Assembly (NCBI RefSeq): GCF_023822005.2
Contig: NZ_CP098806.1
Span: forward strand, 6,012,501 to 6,076,500
Reading direction: 5' to 3'
Source of the DNA: Dyadobacter fanqingshengii
GTDB taxonomy: Bacteria; Bacteroidota; Bacteroidia; Cytophagales; Spirosomataceae
DNA length: 64,000 bases
In this document: positions 6,606 through 15,192 of the stretch, one piece after another
How the letters are laid out: each line of letters starts with the position of its first letter
Position numbering within the stretch: position 1 is the first letter of the stretch
Made by a program: the position numbers and the translations under genes
The notes under the pieces: generated by a model
Told to the model about the DNA's origin: nothing
The model's input: only the letters and a program-made list of their open reading frames with translations
Databases searched by the model: none

Positions 6606-9491
6606 TTAAAAAAGGCCGAGCTGGTTTTTCTGATCTTTCCCTTTTTTTGGTTCTTTCTTTGACTTTACTTCTGGTTTTGGGTCCTCTTCACTTGTTTCCG
6701 GCTCATCGGCGTCAGCGGGGTTGCCCTCTTTCGGAGCGCTTTCGCTGGTCTCTCCGGACTGAAGTCCGGGGGTAGGAAATGGTGCGTCCTTTGGACTCTT
6801 TTGCTGGGTGTTGGATTCGGTTGCTGGGTCTTCGTTTTCTTCCGCGTCTGCAATCTCTCCATCCACAGCGTCTCCATCCACAGTCTCGCCGTCCATAACT
6901 TCACCATCCACCATGTCGCCGTCCGTAACTTCTCCATCCCCAACATCTTCATCAGCAACTTCTGCTAATGTTACAACGTCATCCTCAGGCTCCGGCAGCG
7001 GTTCCAGCCAGCGTACATCCTTGAATTTATCAGTAGGGAGCTTGTTTCCCATCGCCCGCCACCCGCGTACATCGACCATTTCTTCAATCAGATATTCTTC
7101 TTTTGATTGTTCTTTGGTGGCAGTTTTTGGTAAAACAACTTCGAGTCTCGGACGCTTATCTGTGCTGGCCAGCAGTAACTTACTGTTTTTAGCATCGCTG
7201 ATGAACAGGAATTTTTTGTCCCGCGTGGAAGTCTCAATGTTGAAGCGTTTGATAAAATGATTCTTCTGACCACCGTCGTAATAAAGCGCTGTTATCGCCA
7301 TTTTTGGATCAAACTTCTTGACAAGCAGTACTTCATTGGACACATAATGATTGGTAAGGTCAAAATTCGTGAGCTCATAAGAACCCTCTTTGTAAATGAC
7401 CAGAATGCTGTCGGAAGGACCGAAATTGCCCAGATATTCGCCTCTTTCGTCCCGGTTCAAACGTCCTATGATCGGGTCAAACCACATATCCACGCCGCCT
7501 AAGGTGGAGCGCCCGGCTTGTTTTAATATAATTTTCCTGACCGGATATTTGGTCAGAATGTTACCCATCGCACTGCGGTTCTTGATCAGCAGATCGGCGA
7601 AATTGAAGTCGAACTGCTTCACTTTTGCCTTGCTTTGCGCCGAAAGGCTTACTGCAATGATCTCAGCTTCACCATTTTCATTGGCGGTGAAGTAAGTGAT
7701 TTTTGATTTGGGTGTTCCCTGTGTAAGCTCGTACTCGCGGTCTCGGGTTACGGCGGTAATCTGGCATCTTTTGATGTACGAAACGCCCGTTTTACCATCG
7801 ACGTAAACGAGGTTATAAACCATGCGTTCATCGTTTTTAACAAAAACCGCACAGTGAATAATGTCTTTGCCAACAAAAACCTTTTCCTGAATTTTAGTTA
7901 CCAAACATTTTCCGTCGGATTTGAAAACAATAATGTCGTCAATGTCCGAGCAGTCTGTTACGAATTCATCCTTTTTGAGTCCATAACCAATAAATCCTTC
8001 TGCTCGGTTTACATAGAGCTTCTGGTTATTGGCCGCCACAATGTTCGCAGAGATTTGATTGAATGCGCGGATCTCGGTTTTGCGACCACGGCCTTTGCCA
8101 TATTTTTTGAGCAAATCCTTGTAATACTCAATAGCAAAACGCGTGATATGCACCAGGTTATCTTCGGTTTCAGCCAATTCTTCCTGCCACTTTTTCATTA
8201 ACTCGTCAGCCTTGTAACCATCGTATTTTGAAATACGCTTGATCTTGATTTCGGTCAGCTCAACAATGTCGTCGTCCGTAATTTCGCGGTAGAATTGCGG
8301 CTTATAGGGTTCAAGCCCTTTATCAATGGTCCGGATTACGGCCTCAAAAGTTTCGCATTCCTCAATGTCGCGGTAAATGCGGTTTTCAATGAATATTTTT
8401 TCCAAAGAGCCATAAAGGATCTTTTCCAGCAATGCCAACCGCTTGATTTCAAGCTCGCGTTGCAGCAAATGAACCGTCTGGCCTGTGTTGTATTTTAAAA
8501 TCTCGGTTACCCCGACAAAATGCGGCTTGTCGGCAATGATGATACAGGCATTGGGCGAAATGGAAACCTCACATTCGGTGAATGCATAAAGCGCGTCCAT
8601 TGTAATATCAGGCGAAACACCCGGCGCCAGATGCACCTGGATTTCAACCTCCGCAGCCGTGTTATCCACCACTTTGCGGATCTTGATTTTCCCCGTATCA
8701 TTGGCCTTAATGATGGAATCAATAATGGAAGTGGTCGTTGTCCCGAACGGAATGTCACGGATGACGAGCATTTTTTTGTCCTCTTCCTCGATCCGCGCGC
8801 GAACCCTCACTTTTCCGCCCCGGTGACCGTCATTATAATTGGAAATGTCAATTTGCCCGCCCGTCAGGAAATCAGGATAAACGATCACGTCCTTCCCCTG
8901 CAGAATGTTGATTGAAGCTTCAATCAGCTCGCAGAAATTATGCGGGAGGATTTTGGTAGACAAGCCCACCGCAATTCCCTCAACACCGAGTGAGAGCAGG
9001 AGAGGAAATTTTACCGGCAATGTTACCGGCTCGCGCTTACGTCCGTCATAGGAAAGTTGCCACTCGGTTGTATCGTCATTAAAAACAATTTCTTTGGCAA
9101 AGCGCGACAAACGTACTTCTATATAACGCGCCGCCGCAGCGCCGTCGCCCGTGCGGATGTCACCCCAGTTTCCCTGGGTGTCAAAAAGCAATTCTTTCTG
9201 GCCAATGTTTACAATAGCGTCGTAAATGGAAGCATCTCCGTGCGGGTGATATTGCATGGAAGAACCCACAACATTGGCAACTTTGTTGAAACGGCCGTCG
9301 TCCATCTCGTTCAAAGCATGCATAATGCGCCTTTGAACGGGTTTTAGGCCATCTTCAACAGCTGGAACCGCTCGTTCCAGAATTACATAAGATGCATAAT
9401 CAAGAAACCAACTTTCATATAGTCCCGAAATGGGCAGTTTATCGTGCAATCCGCTATCTTCTACGTCAGGCGTAGCTCCGTTTTCGTCCAT
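6606..9491 (-). CDS. parC: DNA topoisomerase IV subunit A
   Basis: Breakage-reunion subunit of a type IIA topoisomerase, 961 residues. The winged-helix region has the conserved KPVQRRIM, the catalytic Tyr lies in AAARYIEVR (Tyr123), and YHPHGDASIYDAIV is the quinolone-resistance-determining segment. I call ParC rather than GyrA because the N-terminus and the divergent C-terminal region (no clear GyrA box) fit the Bacteroidota ParC form. That distinction is moderately sure. The C-terminus after about residue 830 is a low-complexity acidic tail built partly from five-residue repeats (see 6856-6945), then lysine-rich and ending QLGLF. The subunit B gene is not adjacent, unlike in many genomes. 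A Nudix gene lies 169 bases upstream on the same strand. Confidence 0.9.
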   Translation of the reverse strand: MDENGATPDVEDSGLHDKLPISGLYESWFLDYASYVILERAVPAVEDGLKPVQRRIMHALNEMDDGRFNKVANVVGSSMQYHPHGDASIYDAIVNIGQKELLFDTQGNWGDIRTGDGAAAARYIEVRLSRFAKEIVFNDDTTEWQLSYDGRKREPVTLPVKFPLLLSLGVEGIAVGLSTKILPHNFCELIEASINILQGKDVIVYPDFLTGGQIDISNYNDGHRGGKVRVRARIEEEDKKMLVIRDIPFGTTTTSIIDSIIKANDTGKIKIRKVVDNTAAEVEIQVHLAPGVSPDITMDALYAFTECEVSISPNACIIIADKPHFVGVTEILKYNTGQTVHLLQRELEIKRLALLEKILYGSLEKIFIENRIYRDIEECETFEAVIRTIDKGLEPYKPQFYREITDDDIVELTEIKIKRISKYDGYKADELMKKWQEELAETEDNLVHITRFAIEYYKDLLKKYGKGRGRKTEIRAFNQISANIVAANNQKLYVNRAEGFIGYGLKKDEFVTDCSDIDDIIVFKSDGKCLVTKIQEKVFVGKDIIHCAVFVKNDERMVYNLVYVDGKTGVSYIKRCQITAVTRDREYELTQGTPKSKITYFTANENGEAEIIAVSLSAQSKAKVKQFDFNFADLLIKNRSAMGNILTKYPVRKIILKQAGRSTLGGVDMWFDPIIGRLNRDERGEYLGNFGPSDSILVIYKEGSYELTNFDLTNHYVSNEVLLVKKFDPKMAITALYYDGGQKNHFIKRFNIETSTRDKKFLFISDAKNSKLLLASTDKRPRLEVVLPKTATKEQSKEEYLIEEMVDVRGWRAMGNKLPTDKFKDVRWLEPLPEPEDDVVTLAEVADEDVGDGEVTDGDMVDGEVMDGETVDGDAVDGEIADAEENEDPATESNTQQKSPKDAPFPTPGLQSGETSESAPKEGNPADADEPETSEEDPKPEVKSKKEPKKGKDQKNQLGLF
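6856..6945 (-). repeat. In-frame 15-bp tandem repeat in the parC tail
   Basis: Six 15-base units run through this stretch, such as TCTCCATCCACAGCG at 6856-6870 and TCTCCATCCACAGTC at 6871-6885, with drift in later units. They encode five-residue repeats of the form V-x-D-G-E/D at about residues 848-880. Because the unit length is a multiple of three, copy-number change would alter tail length without a frameshift. Confidence 0.85.
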
Positions 9492-9660
9492 AAATGAAGG
9501 AGGAACCAGGTTTTAAGTACTCAGTAAATTTTTGTAAGGTAATAATTACCAGCCGGTTTGCGATGCATCGCCATCCCATTCCAAAAGGACGGAACAGGGC
9601 AGACTATACCGGAAGATCTATTTGAATTACCTGCTAATATAGCAAATAAAGCGTGAATTT

Positions 9661-10314
9661 CTAGCTTTCAAGGTCTCCTTCGGGTGCGTTCAGGACGGTC
9701 AGAAGTTCGCTGATCATCATGGCTGTTGCGCCCCATATTTTGTATCCCTGTACCGTGTAATGCGGCGCATGGACCTGTTCGCCACGGACTTGTATGTCAC
9801 TGGAACCGATAATTTCAATATCAGAAATTTCTTCTAATTTGATCTCAAAAATATCTTCCACCTCGCGCGGGTCGGGGTAAAAGTCGGGACGGTAAGGCAT
9901 CGTTGCGATGACGGGTAATACGTAGAAATTGCTCGCGGGGATGAATAATTCGGTTAAGATGCCCAATATTTTAACGTCATTCAGCCGAAGACCGATTTCC
10001 TCCTGCGCTTCGCGCAATGCTGTGCGGATGAGGTTTTCATCAGTAAGCTCAAAGCGTCCGCCAGGGAAAGCAACTTGGCCGGAATGCACGCCGTCGTAGG
10101 CCGGGCGAAGGATTAATGGGAAATAGATTTCGTTTTTGTAAGGATAAAATAAAACCAAAACGGCACTTTTACGGGTGCGGGCGTTGGGCTTGAATGTCAG
10201 TCGGAGTTTTGTGGAAGCCTGCATGATCCGGTGCGCTGATTCCCCGGGCAGCGGATATTTCAGTTTTTGTGTGAGTGCATCAATAAATAAGGAAAAAGAT
10301 CCCAAAGTGGCCAT
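9661..10314 (-). CDS. Nudix hydrolase, CoA pyrophosphatase type
   Basis: Hydrolyses a nucleoside diphosphate linked to another moiety. The Nudix box GG-x5-E-x7-REAQEEIGL is intact around residues 85-107, and the flanking RPAYDGVHSGQVAFPGGR matches the NudL/CoA-diphosphatase subfamily, whose signature precedes the box. Coenzyme A or acyl-CoA is thus the likely substrate. I start at the ATG at 10314 (MATLGSF); the longer frame begins at a TTG at 10347 that lacks support. The 217-residue length is normal. It lies on the minus strand between an FAD enzyme gene and parC, with 77 and 169 bases to its neighbours, and no functional link to them is obvious. Confidence 0.85.
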   Translation of the reverse strand: MATLGSFSLFIDALTQKLKYPLPGESAHRIMQASTKLRLTFKPNARTRKSAVLVLFYPYKNEIYFPLILRPAYDGVHSGQVAFPGGRFELTDENLIRTALREAQEEIGLRLNDVKILGILTELFIPASNFYVLPVIATMPYRPDFYPDPREVEDIFEIKLEEISDIEIIGSSDIQVRGEQVHAPHYTVQGYKIWGATAMMISELLTVLNAPEGDLES

Positions 10315-10391
10315 AGAGGCAGATTGTTGAGTAAGGTGTCTATCCAAACGTCATTTCTGCAAATATAAGAATACAACGATGGATACGGAAG

Positions 10392-11978
10392 TTATTGGAT
10401 TTTCTTGTTGGCGTATAATTTTGCTAGTTGGGCGGCGCATCGTTCGCCGTCCATGGCGGCGGACATGATGCCTCCGGCGTAACCGGCGCCTTCGCCGCAA
10501 GGGAACAGGCCTTTCAATTCCGGATGCTCGCAGGTTTCGATTTCTCGCGGGATTCTGACCGGCGATGAGGTCCGGCTTTCAACGCCGATCAATTGTGCGT
10601 CGCTAGAAAGATAACCCCTCATTTTTTGTCCAAAATCAGAAAGCGCTTCGCTTAATGGGAAGGCGATCTCTGCTGGCAGCACTTCCCGCAGGTCAACCGA
10701 TTGCAACCCGGGCTGATAAGACGTTTCGCGAAGCTGTGAAGAAACTTTTCCTTTCACAAAATCCAATGCAAGCTGCGCAGGTGCAGTTTGCGTTGCACCG
10801 GCAAACTGACAAGCTGCTTGTTCAATTTCTTTTTGATACTGCAACCCAGCCAATGCGCCGAATTCCTTGTAAGGCAAAAGATCATGCTCCTCAATGGAAA
10901 CCACGATGCCGGAATTAGCGTAAGGCGAGTCGCGGCGCGAGGGGGACATGCCGTTCACGACCACTTCGCCGGAAGCCGTCGCGGCAGGCACAATGAATCC
11001 GCCCGGACACATGCAAAACGAGAAAACACCACGTTGAACGCCTTTGTAGCGTGTTTGGGTGACCAAACTATATGAAGCAGCGGGCAAATATGGCCCGCGG
11101 TCGTTTTCGCAATGATACTGGATCTTGTCAATGGTGTTTTGCGGGTGCTCAATACGCACGCCCATTGCGAATGATTTGCTCTCGATTAAGATTTTTTTCG
11201 CATCCAGCAACTCGTAAATATCCCGCGCCGAATGTCCCGTTGCCAGGATTACACCAATGCCCAAATGTTCCTTATTAGCATCGGTAATGACGCCTTTCAG
11301 CACATTTTGATCCATGATAAAGTCCGTGACTTTGGTGTCAAAGTGAATTTCGCCACCTGCTTTCAAAATGCTTTCGCGCATTTCGGAAACTACAACGGGG
11401 AGCTTGTTGGTACCAATGTGCGGGTGCGTATCGATCAGGATTTGCTCGCTGGCGCCGTGGCCGACAAATATTTCCAGCACGCGCCGGATGTCGCCGCGCT
11501 TGTTGGAGCGCGTGTATAGTTTTCCATCCGAATAAGTCCCTGCGCCGCCTTCGCCGAAGCAGTAATTGGACTCAGGATTGACAATGTGGTCTTTGTTAAT
11601 TGCAGCCAGATCACGGCGTCGGGCACGAACATCTTTTCCTCTTTCAAAAATCACCGGCTTAATGCCCAGCTCAATCAACCGCAATGCCGCGAACATGCCG
11701 GCCGGGCCGCAACCAATGATCAGGGCCTGCGGTTTTTTGCTTACGTCCGGATAATCCTGCTGAAATCCAATGAGCGAGGGCGGCGTTTCGTTGACATAAA
11801 CTTCTGCCTGCACATTTACTTTAACCTGTCGGCTCCGGGCGTCGATGGATTGGCGGGTTTTGCGGATAATGGGCGTGTCGGTCGTGCGCAGCCGCAATTT
11901 TTTAATGATATGCTGACGAAAATTCTCGTCGTCCAGCGCGATTTCGGGCGCCAGGGTAAGTTGAAGCGTTTGATGCAT
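10392..11978 (-). CDS. NAD(P)/FAD-dependent oxidoreductase (COG2509-like)
   Basis: A 528-residue flavoprotein. After an N-terminal domain of about 85 residues with RQSIDARSR (a ferredoxin-like cap found in this family), the dinucleotide-binding motif IIGCGPAGMFAALRL appears at about 86-100. Further landmarks are ESNYCFGEGGAGTYSDGKL, a second nucleotide-binding strand with ILATGHSARDIY, FSFCMCPGGF and a C-terminal GEGAGYAGGIMSAAMDG that closes over FAD. These match the widespread uncharacterised FAD-dependent dehydrogenases of COG2509. Substrate unknown; no signal peptide, so cytosolic. It reads towards the Nudix gene. Confidence 0.85.
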   Translation of the reverse strand: MHQTLQLTLAPEIALDDENFRQHIIKKLRLRTTDTPIIRKTRQSIDARSRQVKVNVQAEVYVNETPPSLIGFQQDYPDVSKKPQALIIGCGPAGMFAALRLIELGIKPVIFERGKDVRARRRDLAAINKDHIVNPESNYCFGEGGAGTYSDGKLYTRSNKRGDIRRVLEIFVGHGASEQILIDTHPHIGTNKLPVVVSEMRESILKAGGEIHFDTKVTDFIMDQNVLKGVITDANKEHLGIGVILATGHSARDIYELLDAKKILIESKSFAMGVRIEHPQNTIDKIQYHCENDRGPYLPAASYSLVTQTRYKGVQRGVFSFCMCPGGFIVPAATASGEVVVNGMSPSRRDSPYANSGIVVSIEEHDLLPYKEFGALAGLQYQKEIEQAACQFAGATQTAPAQLALDFVKGKVSSQLRETSYQPGLQSVDLREVLPAEIAFPLSEALSDFGQKMRGYLSSDAQLIGVESRTSSPVRIPREIETCEHPELKGLFPCGEGAGYAGGIMSAAMDGERCAAQLAKLYANKKIQ

Positions 11979-12086
11979 TGGGAAAGGGATTTATCCTTTA
12001 ATGCTGCAAAGGTAAGGAAGACGGTAATATTCTCCCGTTTTCAGCTTTGATTAAAATTACCTGAACTCGCTAACCAGCTTTGCGTC

Positions 12087-13007
12087 ATGACTATGGATCG
12101 GAGAACATTTATCAATTCGCTGGCTGTTTCGGCCGGGACCGCTTTTTTACCCGAAACCGAAGCCATAGCACCCACTTTTCCCATTTCCTGCAACCAATAT
12201 TCATGGATTACTTTCTATGCCCGGGAAGGGAAAGACTGGGGCGCGAACCTGGATGCGTCGCTGAAAGATTTTGCTTCAACGGGCCTGAAAGCATATGAAC
12301 CGGCATTTACAGATGCCAGCGAAGTTGGAAAGTTATTACCTGTTTTAAAAAAATATCAGCTCGTTATGCCGTCGGTTTACGTGAACAGCTCGCTGCACAA
12401 AGCCGAAGAAGCCACAAAATCCATTGAATCGGTTCTGGCGATCGCGGACGCATTGAAACCGGCTGATACAAAGATCATTGTGACCAATCCCAATCCGCTG
12501 CAATGGGGTGGCTCTGAAAATAAGAATGATGGTGAACTGGCAGAACAAGCAAAAAACCTCGACAAACTGGGAGCGGAATTGAAAAAACGCGGCATGACGC
12601 TTGCTTACCACACGCATGATGTGGAGCTGCGTGCGGCAGCGCGGGAATTTCACCATATGCTGCTCGCCACGGACCCTAAAAACGTTTCACTTTGTTTGGA
12701 TGTGCATTGGGTTTACCGGGGTTCGGGCAATTCGCAGATTGCGCTTTTTGATATTGTTAAATTATATGGAAAGCGGATCGTAGAGCTGCATTTGCGGCAA
12801 TCCAAAGACGGAATTTGGCAGGAAGCATTTAGTGATGGCGACATTGATTACCGCCGCCTCGTTACAACATTAAAAGGACTAAATGTCACGCCGCATCTTG
12901 TTTTGGAACAATGTCTGGAAAAAACATCGCCTAAGACAATGGACGCTGTTGAAGCACACAAAAAGGATTTAGTGTATAGCAGGGAAATTTTTAAGGATTG
13001 GTTGTAG
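12087..13007 (+). CDS. Exported sugar phosphate isomerase/epimerase-like TIM-barrel protein
   Basis: A 306-residue protein of the xylose isomerase-like TIM-barrel superfamily. The N-terminus DRRTFINSLAVSAG has an Arg pair before a hydrophobic stretch, as in Tat-type or Sec signal peptides of Bacteroidota exported oxidoreductases and isomerases. Barrel landmarks include LAYHTHDVEL, LCLDVHWVYRG and VELHLRQSKDG, with metal-binding type His, Asp and Glu, and LVLEQCLE near the end. A second ATG at 12093 is equally possible as the start. Related exported proteins act on keto-sugars or inositols, but the substrate here cannot be inferred. It stands alone on the plus strand and ends 9 bases from a convergent lipoprotein gene. 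Confidence 0.8.
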   Translation: MTMDRRTFINSLAVSAGTAFLPETEAIAPTFPISCNQYSWITFYAREGKDWGANLDASLKDFASTGLKAYEPAFTDASEVGKLLPVLKKYQLVMPSVYVNSSLHKAEEATKSIESVLAIADALKPADTKIIVTNPNPLQWGGSENKNDGELAEQAKNLDKLGAELKKRGMTLAYHTHDVELRAAAREFHHMLLATDPKNVSLCLDVHWVYRGSGNSQIALFDIVKLYGKRIVELHLRQSKDGIWQEAFSDGDIDYRRLVTTLKGLNVTPHLVLEQCLEKTSPKTMDAVEAHKKDLVYSREIFKDWL

Positions 13008-13016
13008 TAATGCCCA

Positions 13017-13436
13017 TTATTTTATGGCTACAAACTTCCCTGCGCAGCTTTCGTCACAGCCAAAACCCAGCGTGACGGATGTAGGCGTGAGATCATTGTA
13101 AGTCCAGTTATGAGTGGGATAGGCGCTACTCGCAGGCGCGCCGCTGAGTTCTATCTTTTTGTCGCTGAGGATTTTATATTTGGTATAGGAATTGATGGAT
13201 GAATAAAGCGCTCCCTTGGTTTCTTTAAAATCGCCATTAGCTTTAAATTCTACGACACTGGATTCTCCTTCTGAGGCTTTCTGAAACTCGCCGCTTCCAT
13301 CGCCTGGGTCGTATAAAAACTCCACCATTTTCCATTTGCCGACGAGACCATTGTTTTCTGCGTAAACGTCATCGTCTTTGCAGGAAAACATGCTGACAAA
13401 CAGGAGTGTAACACATATAGGATAGCGTAATTTCAT
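13017..13436 (-). CDS. Lipocalin-like lipoprotein
   Basis: A 139-residue lipoprotein. The signal peptide ends in a lipobox, FVSMFSC, with the lipidated Cys at about residue 19. The mature part begins with acidic residues, then GLVGKWKMVEF, the opening strand of lipocalin-like domains common in Bacteroidota, followed by alternating strands and a late GFGCDESCAG with two Cys that could pair. It is probably outer-membrane attached. Function unknown. It is transcribed away from the HicA gene, sharing a 109-base divergent intergenic region. Confidence 0.75.
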   Translation of the reverse strand: MKLRYPICVTLLFVSMFSCKDDDVYAENNGLVGKWKMVEFLYDPGDGSGEFQKASEGESSVVEFKANGDFKETKGALYSSINSYTKYKILSDKKIELSGAPASSAYPTHNWTYNDLTPTSVTLGFGCDESCAGKFVAIK

Positions 13437-13545
13437 GGCTTTTGAGTATTAAGGTTTCCATTTATTCAGACGCTTTTTCTATAACATTGGTTGTAACTGT
13501 TGTTATATTGTGCACAGAATCACCACACTATAACTAAATCAGAAC

Positions 13546-13803
13546 ATGGGAAAATTTGATAAGCTGATTTTAAAGTTGCTTTCCGGATCTGCTGATAGCA
13601 ATTTTAGTTTTGATGACCTAAGATTAGTTTTAATAAACCTGGGTTTTACAGAAAAAACGACAGGAGGAAGCCACAGAATTTTTTATAAGGAAAATATTGC
13701 GGAAATTGTAAATATTCAACCTGATGGTAATAAGGCTAAATCATATCAAGTGAAACAGGTGAGAGGGATTATTTTGAAATACAAACTTGTAAGTTATGAA
13801 TAG
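13546..13803 (+). CDS. hicA: HicA-type mRNA interferase toxin
   Basis: An 85-residue protein matching the HicA fold, a double-stranded-RNA-binding-like domain that cleaves mRNA. The key segment TTGGSHRIFYK (about residues 40-50) holds the catalytic His after Gly-Gly-Ser, and the C-terminal KSYQVKQVRGII is also typical. It is longer at the N-terminus than the minimal 60-residue HicA. The stop overlaps the HicB start by eight bases, so toxin and antitoxin are translated together, toxin first. Type II toxin-antitoxin function is well established for the family but untested here. Confidence 0.85.
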   Translation: MGKFDKLILKLLSGSADSNFSFDDLRLVLINLGFTEKTTGGSHRIFYKENIAEIVNIQPDGNKAKSYQVKQVRGIILKYKLVSYE

Positions 13804-14008
13804 CAAATACGAGTTAATTATGTATTGGAGCGAAGAGGATAAAACATTTGTTGTGGAAGTTCCGGAATTGCCGGGCTGCATGGCAGATGGCCCTACCCAA
13901 AATGAGGCGTTACTGAATGCACAAATTGTGGTCGATCAATGGATTGAGACTGCCAAAGCGCTGGGAAGAGAAATTCCAAAACCCAAAGGTAAGTTGATGT
14001 ATGCTTGA
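13796..14008 (+). CDS. hicB: HicB-type antitoxin
   Basis: A 70-residue HicB-like antitoxin with the partial RNase H fold: YELIMYWSEEDKTFVVEVPELPGC followed by the helix with EALLNAQ and VVDQWIE. The VPELPGCMADG segment is the family hallmark. It ends shortly after PKPKGKL and has no additional DNA-binding domain, so if it represses its promoter it must do so with another surface or together with HicA. It overlaps hicA by eight bases and stops 14 bases before the acyl-CoA dehydrogenase ATG, so that gene may be co-transcribed with the toxin-antitoxin pair. Confidence 0.85.
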   Translation: MNSKYELIMYWSEEDKTFVVEVPELPGCMADGPTQNEALLNAQIVVDQWIETAKALGREIPKPKGKLMYA

Positions 14009-14022
14009 TCGACTTTATCTCT

Positions 14023-15186
14023 ATGCCAACCCCAGATTTCTTCAACATCTATGATCTGCTAACTACTGAGCAGCAACTGATTGCAAGTACTGTCAAAGAC
14101 TTTTCGGACAGGGAGATTAAACCAATCATTGAGGACTATGCCCAGAAGGCAGAATTTCCGTTGCATTTAATCAAAAAGTTCGGTGAAATTGGTGTTTTTG
14201 GCGCGACAATTCCTGTTGAATATGGCGGTGGCGGTTTGGATTATATCAGTTATGGCTTAATGTGCCAGGAAATTGAAAGAGGCGATTCTGGTATGCGCTC
14301 GACCATTTCGGTGCAAAGTTCGCTGGTCATGTGGCCGATTTTTGCATTTGGATCCGAAGAACAAAAACGTAAATATCTTCCCGGCCTGGCCAGCGGTGAA
14401 ATGATTGGCTGCTTTGGATTAACCGAGCCGGACCATGGTTCCAACCCAGCCGGCATGCAGACCAGAATATCAAAAACGGAAAAAGGCTATCTGCTCAACG
14501 GTTCCAAAATTTGGATTTCCAATGCTCCGTTTGCCGATATAGCAATCGTTTGGGCAAGGGACGAAGATGGGAAAGTGCGCGGGCTGATTGCGGAGCGCGG
14601 CATGGAAGGGTTTTCAACACCGGAAATTCATCACAAATGGTCGTTAAGGGCGAGTGCGACCGGGGAACTGGTTTTTGATAATGTATTAATTCCGGAAGAG
14701 AATATTTTACCCAATGCATCCGGGCTGAAAGCGCCGCTGCAATGTCTGGATAAAGCGCGCTATGGCATTTCCTGGGGCGTCATCGGTGCTGCTATGGACT
14801 GTTATGAAACCGCTGTTCAATACGCAGCGGAACGTATTCAGTTTGATAAACCCATTGCGGCTTTTCAATTGACACAAAAGAAGTTGGCAGAAATGCTGAC
14901 CGAAATCACCAAAGCGCAGCTGCTGGCGTGGCGGTTAGGCACATTAATGAACAACGGAAAAGCTACAACCACGCAAATCTCGATGGCCAAGCGTAACAAT
15001 GTGGCTATGGCGCTGAATACTGCCAGAGAATGTCGTCAAATCCTCGGTGCCATGGGCATCTCAGGAGAGTATCCGATCATGCGGCACATGATGAACCTGG
15101 AATCCGTGATCACTTACGAGGGCACGCACGACATTCATTTGTTGATCCTGGGTGCAGAAATTACCGGAATTCAGGCTTTTAAATGA
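14023..15186 (+). CDS. Acyl-CoA dehydrogenase, glutaryl-CoA dehydrogenase type
   Basis: FAD enzyme of the acyl-CoA dehydrogenase family, 387 residues from the ATG at 14023. The TTG at 14005 lies inside hicB and is unlikely. The catalytic base is Glu366 in ITYEGTHDIH. The segment GDSGMRSTISVQSSLVM carries Arg92, at the position of the Arg that binds the distal carboxylate in glutaryl-CoA dehydrogenases, which sets this group apart from other members. It would oxidise and decarboxylate glutaryl-CoA to crotonyl-CoA in lysine or tryptophan breakdown. CFGLTEPDHGS is the flavin-binding segment. No other lysine-degradation gene is near. It converges with the sterol desaturase gene, six bases apart. 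Confidence 0.87.
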   Translation: MPTPDFFNIYDLLTTEQQLIASTVKDFSDREIKPIIEDYAQKAEFPLHLIKKFGEIGVFGATIPVEYGGGGLDYISYGLMCQEIERGDSGMRSTISVQSSLVMWPIFAFGSEEQKRKYLPGLASGEMIGCFGLTEPDHGSNPAGMQTRISKTEKGYLLNGSKIWISNAPFADIAIVWARDEDGKVRGLIAERGMEGFSTPEIHHKWSLRASATGELVFDNVLIPEENILPNASGLKAPLQCLDKARYGISWGVIGAAMDCYETAVQYAAERIQFDKPIAAFQLTQKKLAEMLTEITKAQLLAWRLGTLMNNGKATTTQISMAKRNNVAMALNTARECRQILGAMGISGEYPIMRHMMNLESVITYEGTHDIHLLILGAEITGIQAFK

Positions 15187-15192
15187 GCGACT

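Noticed and set aside
6808..7260. Long open frame on the plus strand opposite the parC tail, rich in Ser and Thr
   Set aside because: It is the complement of the 15-base repeat and acidic tail; low complexity keeps it open. No recognisable domain.
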